Origin: Nephrocerus scutellatus
Lineage: Eukaryota; Arthropoda; Insecta; Diptera; Pipunculidae
Reading direction: 5' to 3'
Assembly (NCBI GenBank): GCA_947095585.1
Contig: OX352765.1
Span: 65,287,425-65,351,424 of the forward strand
Length of the DNA: 64,000 bases
Below, piece after piece: positions 10,247 to 21,314 of this stretch. Below the pieces are notes generated by a model. That model was not told the DNA's origin. It saw nothing but the letters and a program-made list of their open reading frames with translations, and did not search any database. The translations under genes were made by a program, and so were the position numbers. Numbering within the stretch: position 1 is the first letter of the stretch; each line of letters opens with the position of its first letter.

Positions 10247-10459
10247 TGTTAAAAATATAAAGCTATATATAATAAAGAACACGAGGACACGTCCGACTGG
10301 TTTGAAATCATATTAACAAGTAAGAGTTTATTTTAACTAGTAGTGTGTAAGAGAATACAATATATACTGTGTTTGTGAATACAATTAACAATACAATTGA
10401 CTGAGTAGAGTGTTTATGAATACAATAAACTAAATGCTGACAATATTAAATTTATAACA
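10247..10459 (-). mobile_element. Copia-type LTR, copy 1
   Basis: A 213-bp repeat beginning TGTTAAAAATATAAAGC and ending TTTATAACA on the plus strand. It recurs at 18199-18411 and 24786-24998, and in two rosa-interrupted copies. The primer site seen in later copies (CCATAACC before TGTTA) is damaged here, reading CTCCA. About 25 bases of flanking sequence (GACATCCATATAAATG...) separate it from the B LTR. Confidence 0.75.
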
Positions 10460-10484
10460 GACATCCATATAAATGTTTCCATAT

Positions 10485-11122
10485 TGTTACGAAAAGTAGT
10501 CAGTAGAGCATATAATAAAATTTAAATCCTAAGATAAGTCCCAATGTAAATACTGCATACTAAAAATAAGCACTTTCACGTTGCATACTTTTAGGCTCTA
10601 AGACTATTAGATTATTCGAAATTTGAAAAGTAACCGCCTGCAAGTTTGAATCATTGTGTACTGGTCAAACAAGTAGTCAAACCGGTTAGTGCGGTTTGCC
10701 CGGTTTTTGTAAAAGAACATGATTGAACATGTAGTCTATTTTTAGAAGATGACTCATTACATATAAGTATCGTTAGTTGTAAATAAGGGAATAAAGCTAC
10801 AATTTTCTGGTCTTTTCTCGATATTTCTGTCTAGCTTTTAATTGAGTATAAATAGAGGCGTTAGGCCGAAGTAAGATTATTAGTTGTTTGGAATTTAACA
10901 AGTACAGTTGTAAACGTTCTTGTAAAGTGATAAAGCTATAACCTAAGAGAATTATTGTGAAGTACTATTATCATAAGTGTTTTTGTGTACTGTGAAAAGT
11001 AATCACCAAAATAAATTGTGAACATGTGTTAATTTTATTGTTGTTATTTGTAAATTAATTAACTTGCGTTGTGTTTTATTTGCGAAATCCTTTACGAACG
11101 CGAAAGCCTGAATTTCGTAACA
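10485..11122 (+). mobile_element. Element B 5' LTR, copy 1
   Basis: A 638-bp LTR with termini TGTTAC...GTAACA. TATAAATA at 10847-10854 and AATAAA at 11010-11015 are the promoter and polyadenylation signals. It is followed after two bases by a primer site. The bases before it are ATAT; ATAT also follows the 3' LTR at 46557, which fits a 4-bp target duplication of the gypsy type. Confidence 0.88.
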
Positions 11123-11124
11123 AT

Positions 11125-11142
11125 TGGTGTCAGAAGTGAGAA
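11125..11142 (+). other. Element B primer binding site, tRNA-Leu-like
   Basis: TGGTGTCAGAAGTGAGAA follows the LTR end. Copies at 33579 and 41696 read TGGTGTCAGAAGTGGGAT, which fits the 3' end of a leucine tRNA. Leucine primer sites are known from the mdg3/micropia group of gypsy elements, so B may belong there; this is inference. Confidence 0.65.
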
Positions 11143-11206
11143 TTTGCAAATCGTGAAACAGTAAAATTTTACAAATCGTTGAACAATAAATAAATTAATA
11201 AATAAA

Positions 11207-11826
11207 ATGGAAAGTGCAGTGAACATTAAATCCTATAGTTCCCAGGAGCTTAAAGAAGAGCTTGGACGGCGAGGTCTAAGTACTGCGGGAAATAAGCAAG
11301 AGTTATTTCTCCGATTGCAACAAGTCGTTAAACAGCAGATTCAATAATCGCAGAAACAAAGCCAAGAACTGAAGAAGGAAATTTATCAGCAAAGTCAGAG
11401 GTTAATACCAAATTCGATGAACAAAAACAGAAGCTGGAATCACTTAGAGGTGAAATGAGTGAAAATCAAGAAGAAGTAAAATTGATCGAGACGAACGTGA
11501 CAGGAAAGGTGAGTGGTCTTGAAGGAAAAATTAAGGAATTTGAGACCCGGTTGGACAATCGTACCCAGTTTGTCAGAGAGAACACTCAACAAAGTACTCC
11601 CAGACTCATTCCCGATTTTCTAGTAACCAGAAAGGAATTTTGAAGCCACCTGCGTTAGATGGCGAGACAACTTTTGAAAATTTCAAAGTCCAGTTTACAG
11701 CTGCTGTACAACACAATGGATGGGGTGCGGAAGAACAGCTTAATTCTCTGATCCTAGCATTAAGGGGCAAGGCAGCAGACGTATTGCAAATGATTCCAAA
11801 TGCTGAGATGAGTTCCGGAAGAATAT
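11207..11826 (+). pseudogene. gag: Element B gag fragment with SAP domain, copy 1
   Basis: The ATG at 11207 opens a 46-codon frame with a SAP-type DNA-binding motif (YSSQELKEELGRRGLSTAG, then NKQELFLRLQ), ended by TAA at 11345-11347. The frame resumes as a glutamine/lysine-rich, probably coiled-coil stretch (11455-11643). One base shift later comes the capsid region from about 11640. The capsid reading frame runs straight into element A pol at the junction near 11826. The stop and the shifts are shared with the other B copies, so they predate duplication. Confidence 0.8.
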
Positions 11827-14800
11827 TGGACGAAGCTGGTAAGCAGGAACTTGTAACACCCAAGGTGCGCCTTATGCGAAAAGAACAACCAGACCTGGAC
11901 GACGATACATCGAAGGTTGAGACCAAGCGAAATTTATATCCACTCAGACCGTATCACCTTCGCGTTAAGGAATACATTATATTCCGAGAGAAAAAAATTT
12001 TCACTGTGTCGATTCGATCGTAAAAACCAAACCTAGTAGATCCTCCAACAGGATAAAACAGTTTTGGAAAGGGGTTCGAAAAAGTCGCAAGTGGCTGATA
12101 AGCACTATCTTTGTACAACCTAATGATGTTCGACCATACGCTTCTGTAAAATTACTGGGCCAGGAGATTTTGGGACTGTTGGACAGCGGTGCGTCCATTA
12201 GTTGTATCGGTGGATCTCTGGCCACGGAAGTACTCGATAGCGACGTTAAATTGAAACGTTTCACATCTCCCATCAAAACAGCTTATGGTATCTCTCAAAA
12301 TGTTTTTGGTTACGTTGATGCCGACTTTGAATTTCGTGGAACGATGCAGCGACTTCGATTGTATGTCGTTCCTTCACTTTCGCAAAACCTATACCTAGGT
12401 ATAGATTTTTGGAAGTCATTTAAAATAGCCCCTGAGATCGTGTCGGAAATTACCGAAGCCAACGTAGTTAATAACGTTGGGAACAGCCCCGATTTATCCA
12501 GCTTCCAAGCAGAAAGATTGACAGCCGTAAAGAAGTTATTCCCGTCATTTGAAGATGAAGGCCTTGGCAAGACTTCATTGGTGGAACACGTCATCGATAC
12601 AGGCAATTCTAAAGCTATTAAACAACGTCACTATCCCGTCTCGCCAGCCATTGAGAAACTAATTTTTGGGGAACTAGATCGTATGCTAGCGCTAGAAATA
12701 ACAGAGGAATCGCAAAGTTCCTGGAGCTCTCCAGTGGTCCTGGTCCGCAAGCCAGGAAAAGTTCGACTGTGCCTTGACTCCCGAAAGCTGAACGCCGTTA
12801 CTGTTACTGATGCCTATCCGCTCCCGCATATACAGGGAATATTGAGATGGATACCACGTGCCGAGTTTATTTCAAGTCTCGATCTAAAGGATGCCTTCTG
12901 GCAGATCCCCCTAGAGGCGACTTCTCGAGAGAAAACCGCCTTTTCAGTGCCGAATCGTCCATTGTACCATTTCAAAGTTATGCATTTTGGACTTTGTAAC
13001 GCACCTCAAACTATGTGCCGCTTAATGGACAAGGTCATTCCTGCGGAGTTACACGGAAAAGTTTTCGTCTACCTTGACGATTGGTTAGTCATTACTGAAG
13101 ACTTCGACTCTCATGTAGAAATTCTTCGGAAGGTTGCGGGACACATCCGACGCGCTGGGTTAACCTTGAATATATCGAAAAGCAAATTCTGCCTCCGAGA
13201 GGTCAAATATCTCGGACACATTATTGGGAACGGTGGATTGAGAACAGATCCTGATAAAGTGAAAGCGATCGGGGAATACCCAGTTCCATCTACGGTGCGC
13301 CAACTTCGCCGGTTCCTCGGAATGGCAGGGTGGTATAGAAAGTTCGTACCAAATTTTGCATCAATTTGTACACCCCTAACAGATCTTCTAAAGAAGTCAA
13401 GAGGTTTACAGTGGAACAGTAACGCGCAGTTGTCTTTCGAAGAGTTGAAGGCTAAGTTAACTTCGTCACCAGTGTTGTACACTCCAAACTTTGAGAAACC
13501 CTTCATGATCCAATGCGACGCTAGTCAATCCGGAGTCGGAAGCGTGCTTGTTCAAACTATCGAGGATGGTTCGGAAGTGCCAATCGCTTACTGGTCGCAA
13601 AAGCTTAATAAGGCACAACGCAATTACAGCGTTACAGAACAAGAGTGTCTTGCTGCCGTGCTTAGAATCAAGCATTTCCGACCGTTTGTTGAAGGACTCG
13701 AGTTTACTGTCATAACAGACCATGCTTCGTTACAATGGCTCATGCGTCAAACAGATCTTAGCGGAAGATTGGGTCGATGGGCTTTAAAGCTGCAAGGCTT
13801 CCAATTTGCAATTCGGCATCGGAAGGGCACTGAGAACAAAGTTCCAGACGCCTTATCCAGAGTTTTTGAAGATGAGGTAGCAGCCTTACAGATTCTGCCA
13901 CCAGAAATCGATCTGTCCTCCCCAGAATTCTCCTCGGTGGAATATGAACAATTAAAACAACAGGTTAACGAAAATCGCAATCGACTTCCTGACTTAAAGG
14001 TCATCGATCGATATCTATATAAACGCACCGAGTTCTATAGCGGAGATGAAGTACAAAAACAGTCTGCGTGGAAACTTTGGGTTCCCAAAGGTCTCACTTC
14101 TCAAGTGGTACAACAAGCACACGATTCGGTAACGTCCTCGCATGGTGGAATTAACAAAACCTTTCAACGGATCAAATGTAATTTCTATTGGCCACGCATG
14201 TTTGCCCAAGTGCGAGACTACGTTCTGAACTGTGAAGTCTGTAAAACTACCAAGCACCCAAACGTTTCGTTAAAACCGCTTATGGGTCGTCAGAATGCTT
14301 CAACAAGACTTTTCCAACGCCTCTTCATGGACCTTATAGGGCCATTTCCGAGATCGAAGTCCAGACACATTGGATTACTGATTGTGTTAGATCATTTCAC
14401 CAAGTTTCATTTTTTATTACCGCTAAAAAAAACTTGTGGCGAAACCCATCAGTGAATACTTGCGAGACTACATTTTTCCTACATTTAGAGTGCCTGAGAC
14501 AATTGTCACCGACAACAGGGTACAATTTAAAAGCACAATCTTCAATCAACTCTTAACCACGCATGGCATTGAGCATGTATATACGGCACTTTATTCGCCA
14601 CAGGCGAATGCCTCTGAGCGCGTTAACAGATCGATTATTGCTGCTATTCGGGCTTCCATCAGTAAAGACCAATCTGAATGGGACGTGAATCTCTGCCATA
14701 TCAGCTGTTCCCTACGAAGCTCAGTGCATACCGCTACCGGATTCTCTCCATATTTCTTGACCTTCGGCCAGAATATGGTAGTACACGGTGAGAGCTATAA

Positions 14801-15146
14801 ACTGTTGCGTAACCTGAATATGCTGGATCCGCCGGATACCTTTGTATTTCATGAAGATGGGTTAGGGCAAATTCGAGCGAAAGCCAAGCAAAATATGCGG
14901 AACGCATACTTAGTAAATGAACGGGCTTACAATACTCGGGCAAGGCATACAGATTTTCGAGTGGGCCAAGAAATATACCGTCGTAATTTTGTTCAAAGCA
15001 ACTGGGAAAAGGGGTTTAACGCCAAATTAGCCTCCACTTTCGTTAAAGCACGTATCAGAGAAAATCTAGGAAGCTGCTATTATGTCCTAGAAGATCTGCA
15101 AGGCAAAGCAATAGGTACATTTCATGCTAAAGACCTAAGACAGTGA
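11827..15146 (+). pseudogene. pol: Element A Pol, copy 2, fused to B gag
   Basis: From the junction at TTGGACGAAGCTGG the sequence follows A pol (copy 1 from about 3986). B gag enters in frame and stays open to 12023; a local rearrangement near 11974-11990 then breaks it. The main frame 12170-14455 holds the protease DSGAS, RT with YLDD, RNase H and the integrase N-part; 14436-15146 holds the rest, after the same eight-A shift (14425-14432) as copy 1. Unlike copy 1 it keeps the five RT residues near 12947-12961, but its MPFG block reads MHFG. It lacks A gag, the RING ORF and the frameshift signal. Confidence 0.9.
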
Positions 15147-16319
15147 TTCTTCCTGGTAGTAATGGCCGCCTTTTCAGCCTTCTCGTTGACTTAAAGAAGC
15201 ACCTTAAAAAAAATTTTAGTGGCGATATTTTTGCGCAGCACCCTATTTCTTGGGCCTGAGACAGAATCGCATGCCAACGATTGAGCACAAAAAATTGCGA
15301 TGTATGGAATGTTTTTGGTTGCATACCGTTTGTCACTAAAAATTCCAGTGCAGGAAATGTGCCGCAAAAACATGCGAGGTGCACATACTTTGGTGACAAA
15401 CCGGTTTGCAACCCAACATTCCATTTGTCTACACATATTTAGGCATAATGTACGATCCCAATAGGGCATACACACACATACATAGGCTAGCATCACTTAA
15501 CAACGAAGCTGTTGACTGAGACATGAAGAACCGAAAAGGCAGTCGAATTCACAACTCGCTTAGGTCGGTCGCCTTTTGTCTTCAGACGGAAAAAAAAAGT
15601 TTTGCTCGACTGATCCGTAGCGTAGCACAGCGTGAGCTTGTGCGCGTTTTCTTTTTCTACTCAAATTTGATTTGACCGGCTGGAGAAAAATTATCGTAAA
15701 ACAAATAAAAACTACTGTTTTTTTTGTGGTGTTCTGTTGAATAAAAAAAAAATAAAAAGTACGCAATTCCGTTTGTGTTTTTTTAAGCGGCATGATGATA
15801 ATTTTTTTTAAAGCCATCTTTTAAAAGATGGCTGTAAACTTATTCTTAAAAGAAGACTTCGAGTCAAATAAACTCGAATGCTGCTGCTAAGTGATTCAAG
15901 TGATTTCATGTATTTTTAATACTTTCGCAACGATTGTAAATTGAAAAGTTCTCTTCCAGGAATAGTCGTTTTAACATTTGGCTATACATGTTCGTCGAAC
16001 CTATAAAAGGAACGGAAATCATTCAAGGGCCGGAGCTATTCTTCATCTTCGCAAACAACACGTGGACGATATCAATAAAGAAAAAAAAAAAGAATCTCAA
16101 TGCCCTCCGTTCTGAATCATTAAAAAAAAGAAAATGTCTAAAATGTGCAGCATTGTGAAATAATTTTTTTTTTGAATAAGTTCACTATTCATTGGATGAA
16201 CAATTGAGTGCATATTTGTAATAGAGGGACAGAGCAGAAATCCCTAGTCCCGGATACCGTTGTTAATATTCGTGGCTGTGTGTGATGTAGTTGTGTGCGT
16301 GAAGACGTGAGAAAAGAAA

Positions 16320-16451
16320 ATGGCCGACGCCTACCCCACGCTAGTCGACTCAAGTCTTACTGCTCCGAAAAAAATAAAGCTATGTAAAGATCTACAAATC
16401 CAACTAGCATTAGTGCGTTTACTAGATAAATTGAAGCCCGAGAGCGACTAA
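16320..16451 (+). CDS. 43-residue ORF in A LTR (U5), copy 2
   Basis: It encodes the same peptide as 8454-8585. No known domain. Identity may only reflect recent duplication. Confidence 0.3.
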   Translation: MADAYPTLVDSSLTAPKKIKLCKDLQIQLALVRLLDKLKPESD

Positions 16452-16851
16452 GTTCAATTTCGGCCTAATATTAATCGAACTGAAAATTGAAAATTTGACA
16501 CCCTCAGTTACGACATTTTAATCGTTCGTGTGAGACGCCAGCCCAGAAATATGGCCGAAGCTTGACCCATAGCATCGTCATCGAAGTCCGCCGAGGATCC
16601 TGCACAGAGACGCTGAGTTGCATCATATTCGTTTTTTTTTTGGTTATGGTTCCTTATTAACGATAGTGTCATAAAGAAAAAAAAAGAAATAAAAGGACCT
16701 TCCCTGGTTCGTTTGAAAACGTTAGGGTTTTGTGTAGTGACTAAACGAGAAAGAGGCAGAGGGAAAGAGTAAGGATAGAGGACAGGATCTTTCCTTTCAA
16801 TGACCCTTTGTGCCAAATCCCATCATTTACATTAACCCCCGTTTGTTTCAG

Positions 16852-16903
16852 AAGCCGTCGTCGTCGTCAGCGCTGTCGAGGAGGATGGTGTTTGGATTCA
16901 GGG
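16852..16903 (+). other. Exon-like segment in A LTR U5
   Basis: A pyrimidine tract and TTTCAG precede position 16852, and GTAAGT follows 16903, so the 52 bases between look like a small internal exon. In copy 1 the acceptor is changed to TTTCAC near 8980 while the donor at about 9042 remains. No matching upstream donor was established. Confidence 0.3.
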
Positions 16904-17054
16904 GTAAGTGGATTTTAGTACCTTTTTTTTCCTCAACCGGACATGGTTACCATCACCTGGGTACCTTTTTTGTCCATCTCTGGAATTTGTTCATAATTGT
17001 CCTTCAACAATTACCCCTTTCCTCTATCACTCAACCCGAACTCGTTCAAAAGTA

Positions 17055-17590
17055 CATTTAAAATAAAACCTACTTTTAAAACTAAGATAACAAAATATGA
17101 TACTGTTCTATACTTTAGTATCATACCTACTTTTTTTTGCGTATACCTTAATTACATTTAAAATAAAACCTACTTTTAAAACTAAGATAACAAAATATGA
17201 TACTGTTCTATACTTTAGTATCATACCTACTTTTTTGCGAATACCAAAAATACGATTAAAACTAAAACATGCCTTAAATATATAAAGAAACAAAAACCAA
17301 AAGATTATTACTACTTTAATACTTTTATTATCATACTATATAAAACATACCTTAAAACTAGGGGAAAAAAACCAAAAGATTATTACTACTTTAATACTTT
17401 TATTATCATACTATATAAAACATACCTTAAAACTAGGATAAAAAAACAAAAGATTATTACTACTTTACCACTTTTATTATTATACTATATAAAACATACC
17501 TTAAAACTAGGATAAAAAAAAACAAAAGATTATTACTACTTTATTACTTTTATTATCATACTATATAAAACATACCTTAAAACTAGGATA
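17055..17590 (+). repeat. Tandem repeats in A LTR, copy 2
   Basis: A block containing TTAAAACTAAGATAACAAAA and ending near TATCATACCTAC is present twice (17055-17150 and 17155-17230). Four units of the ~75-bp repeat also found at 215-450 and 9330-9650 follow. Confidence 0.8.
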
Positions 17591-17832
17591 ACAAAATACT
17601 ATACCTATTAAATATATATAATAACGATGCGCTTAAATAAATTCTACTGAATAAAGTGCCCTCTCCTGTTTATACTGGTCGGAAAGAAGTGGTGTTTTTT
17701 TTTGATTATGTAAGCAGAACCAAACAAATTCCATCGATGGGCCTCCGCGTTTCACTTGCCGGGTAGGCGGCACCCAGGAGCAGGGTCCGATGACGGGCGG
17801 AGCAGATTTTCCTGTTCTCTCCCTCCCTCCCT

Positions 17833-18011
17833 TCGATTCTGGCTTGAGCTTTCCTGTTCTTTGCTTCATCTGTTTCAGCATTTGTTCCAGTTTCAATACA
17901 ATTATTGTAATCATTCAATTCAAGTAAATTTTTAATTGAAAATTGCCATGTATGGTAATTCTCACTACCACGCAATTTTTCAACGCCGTTCCAACCACCA
18001 TCGTTCGCCAT
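17833..18011 (-). pseudogene. Copia-type gag fragment, second junction copy
   Basis: The same N-terminal copia gag piece and the same breakpoint to A LTR as at 9883-10059; the start codon is at 18011. Identical junctions show that the two left-hand array units arose by duplication. Confidence 0.75.
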
Positions 18012-18198
18012 TTTGCAACTATATTTTAATTAATTTGGAATCGACGAACAATTCACCTTTTTTTTATTATTTTAATTAATTTATCGCGACAAACACGAAT
18101 TTCATTTAATTTATCGTGACTAACACGAATTTCAATTAATTTCGACTTGTAACAAAGAAAACAATTTCAAACAAAATTTTTGCGTCTCTCTGGCTCCA

Positions 18199-18411
18199 TG
18201 TTAAAAATATAAAGCTATATATAATAAAGAACACGAGGACACGTCCGACTGGTTTGAAATCATATTAACAAGTAAGAGTTTATTTTAACTAGTAGTGTGT
18301 AAGAGAATACAATATATACTGTGTTTGTGAATACAATTAACAATACAATTGACTGAGTAGAGTGTTTATGAATACAATAAACTAAATGCTGACAATATTA
18401 AATTTATAACA
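18199..18411 (-). mobile_element. Copia-type LTR, copy 2
   Basis: A 213-bp LTR essentially identical to 10247-10459, with the same damaged primer site. Confidence 0.75.
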
Positions 18412-18436
18412 GACATCCATATAAATGTTTCCATAT

Positions 18437-19074
18437 TGTTACGAAAAGTAGTCAGTAGAGCATATAATAAAATTTAAATCCTAAGATAAGTCCCAATGTA
18501 AATACTGCATACTAAAAATAAGCACTTTCACGTTGCATACTTTTAGGCTCTAAGACTATTAGATTATTCGAAATTTGAAAAGTAACCGCCTGCAAGTTTG
18601 AATCATTGTGTACTGGTCAAACAAGTAGTCAAACCGGTTAGTGCGGTTTGCCCGGTTTTTGTAAAAGAACATGATTGAACATGTAGTCTATTTTTAGAAG
18701 ATGACTCATTACATATAAGTATCGTTAGTTGTAAATAAGGGAATAAAGCTACAATTTTCTGGTCTTTTCTCGATATTTCTGTCTAGCTTTTAATTGAGTA
18801 TAAATAGAGGCGTTAGGCCGAAGTAAGATTATTAGTTGTTTGGAATTTAACCAGTACAGTTGTAAACGTTCTTGTAAAGTGATAAAGCTATAACCTAAGA
18901 GAATTATTGTGAAGTACTATTATCATAAGTGTTTTTGTGTACTGTGAAAAGTAATCACCAAAATAAATTGTGAACATGTGTTAATTTTATTGTTGTTATT
19001 TGTAAATTAATTAACTTGCGTTGTGTTTTATTTGCGAAATCCTTTACGAACGCGAAAGCCTGAATTTCGTAACA
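18437..19074 (+). mobile_element. Element B 5' LTR, copy 2
   Basis: A full 638-bp LTR, TGTTAC...GTAACA, near identical to copy 1. The primer site follows at 19077-19094. Confidence 0.88.
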
Positions 19075-19158
19075 ATTGGTGTCAGAAGTGAGAATTTGCA
19101 AATCGTGAAACAGTAAAATTTTACAAATCGTTGAACAATAAATAAATTAATAAATAAA

Positions 19159-21314
19159 ATGGAAAGTGCAGTGAACATTAAATCCTATAGTTCCCAGGAG
19201 CTTAAAGAAGAGCTTGGACGGCGAGGTCTAAGTACTGCGGGAAATAAGCAAGAGTTATTTCTCCGATTGCAACAAGTCGTTAAACAGCAGATTCAATAAT
19301 CGCAGAAACAAAGCCAAGAACTGAAGAAGGAAATTTATCAGCAAAGTCAGATGTTAATACCAAATTCGATGAACAAAAACAGAAGCTGGAATCACTTAGA
19401 GGTGAAATGAGTGAAAATCAAGAAGAAGTAAAATTGATCGAGACGAACGTGACAGGAAAGGTGAGTGGTCTTGAAGGAAAAATTAAGGAATTTGAGACCC
19501 GGTTGGACAATCGTACCCAGTTTGTCAGAGAGAACACTCAACAAAGTACTCCCAGACTCATTCCCGATTTTCTAGTAACCAGAAAGGAATTTTGAAGCCA
19601 CCTGCGTTAGATGGCGAGACAGCTTTTGAAAATTTCAAAGTCCAGTTTACAGCTGCTGTACAACACAATGGATGGGGTGCGGAAGAACAGCTTAATTCTC
19701 TGATCCTAGCATTAAGGGGCAAGGCAGCAGACGTATTGCAAATGATTCCAAATGCTGAGATGAGTTCCGGAAGAATATTGAAAGAGTTGGACTTACGTTA
19801 TGGACAGTCTCACACCCAGGAGCTAAGCAAAATACAGCTCCAGATGAAGAAACAGCAGCGAGGAGAACGGCTTCAAGAATTTGAACGGGAAATAACTAAG
19901 CTAGCACGACAAGCCTATTGTGTGGTTCCGGCTGGTATCTTGGACGGATTGGCAGTGGATGCGTTCATCAATGCTATTCGAGATAAACAGTTGAAGCTTT
20001 ATTTTAGGACAACACCCAGAGGAAAGTCAATGAATGAAGATTTGGCATCGGCTTTGGAAAGCAGCTAGAGTCAGATTGTCTACTGAATTGGTTAGATTGC
20101 GCAAGCTGGAAACAGAGGACAGTACACAAATAAAAGCCCTTATTAAAGAGTAAATACGAAAAACATGACAACCAGAATGGTGGGCTAAAAGACAAAGAAA
20201 AAGTGAAGATACCACCGATGTGCGAGAAAATCATTTATGGCATGGTGAACGGTGATCATGGGGACAGTAAACTAGGAATGGTGGAGCCAACCAACAACGG
20301 ATTGCTATGCGGAAGAACTCTTGTTAAACTCCAGCCTAAGATACCAGTGAGAATAATGAACGTTAGCCCATCCCCGAAGGTAATAAGAGATGGAACAGTC
20401 ATTGGCAAGACTCAGGGAGTTAGCTGCATCGCAAACTGCCAAGACGATTACTACTAGCTAAGCAACAAGAAGCAGAAACGCTGGTTAAGAAAATGGAACG
20501 GGATGGAATCATAGAGAAGTCCAAAAGCACATGGAGCTCACCTGTGGTACTTGTTCAAAAGAAAGATGGTTCCACGAGATTTTGTGTGGACTATCGGAAA
20601 CTAAACGATTTTACCAAAAAGGATAGTTATTCATTACCACGTATAGACGAGACGTTGGACACCTTATCAGGAGCCAGAATCTTCAGTACATTGGATCTGA
20701 AAAGCGGATATTGGCAGGTATCAATTCATGACAACGACAAGGAGAAGGCAAAATTTACTGCGGGAAATGGCTTGTATCAATTTTCTGTTCGAGCGGTTGA
20801 TGGAACGTATTTTGCGAGGGCTTAGCTGGAAGACTAGTCTAATCTATTTGGATGACATCATTGTTCTTGGCCGCACATTTAATGAGCACGTGAATAATCT
20901 TCGACAAGTTCTGGAAACCATAAAAGCTGCAGGATTAAAGTTGAGTCTGCCGAAATGTAGCCTTTTCAAAAATGAAGGGAACTATTTGGGCCACATTGTA
21001 TCCTGTCAAGGAGTACGCACGGATCCCAAGAAGTTGGAAGCTGTTAACCAATGGCCGGTAGCAAAGAATTTACATGAGCTCCGAAGTTTTCTGGGGCTAT
21101 GCTCATACTATCAACGGTTTGTGCCTAACTTCGCAGATTTGCACGAAGCCTTCATCGCCTTACTGAGAAGAACCAAAAGTTCCAATGGTCTAGGGAGCAC
21201 CAAAAATCATTTGACTTGTTAAAGGGAAAGCTGAGTAGTTCTCCAATTCTGGCATATCCACAGGCAGGAGAACTCTTCTGGGCACTGACGCGAGCAATGC
21301 GGGAATAGGAGCGG
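19159..21314 (+). pseudogene. gag-pol: Element B gag-pol remnant, copy 2
   Basis: SAP-domain ORF 19159-19299, coiled-coil segment 19407-19595, capsid 19592-20068. A deletion near 20175 removes the CCHC knuckle and protease. RT follows in 20493-20825 and, after a frame change, 20728-21222; motifs include RFCVDYRKLND, STLDLKSGYWQV and YLDD near 20847. RNase H is cut at about 21314, where minus-strand copia begins. Capsid to the next gag frame is shifted by one base in every B copy. Confidence 0.85.

Larger units (their letters stand above)
15147..17832 (+). mobile_element. Element A 3' region and truncated LTR, copy 2
   Basis: A near-identical repeat of 7289-9882, carrying the promoter, poly(A) signal, 43-residue ORF and ~75-bp repeat array. 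It is again joined at CCCTTC|GATTCTGG to copia gag at about 17832. Differences from copy 1 are mostly homopolymer lengths, a few substitutions and one extra ~75-bp block (17055-17230). Confidence 0.75.
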
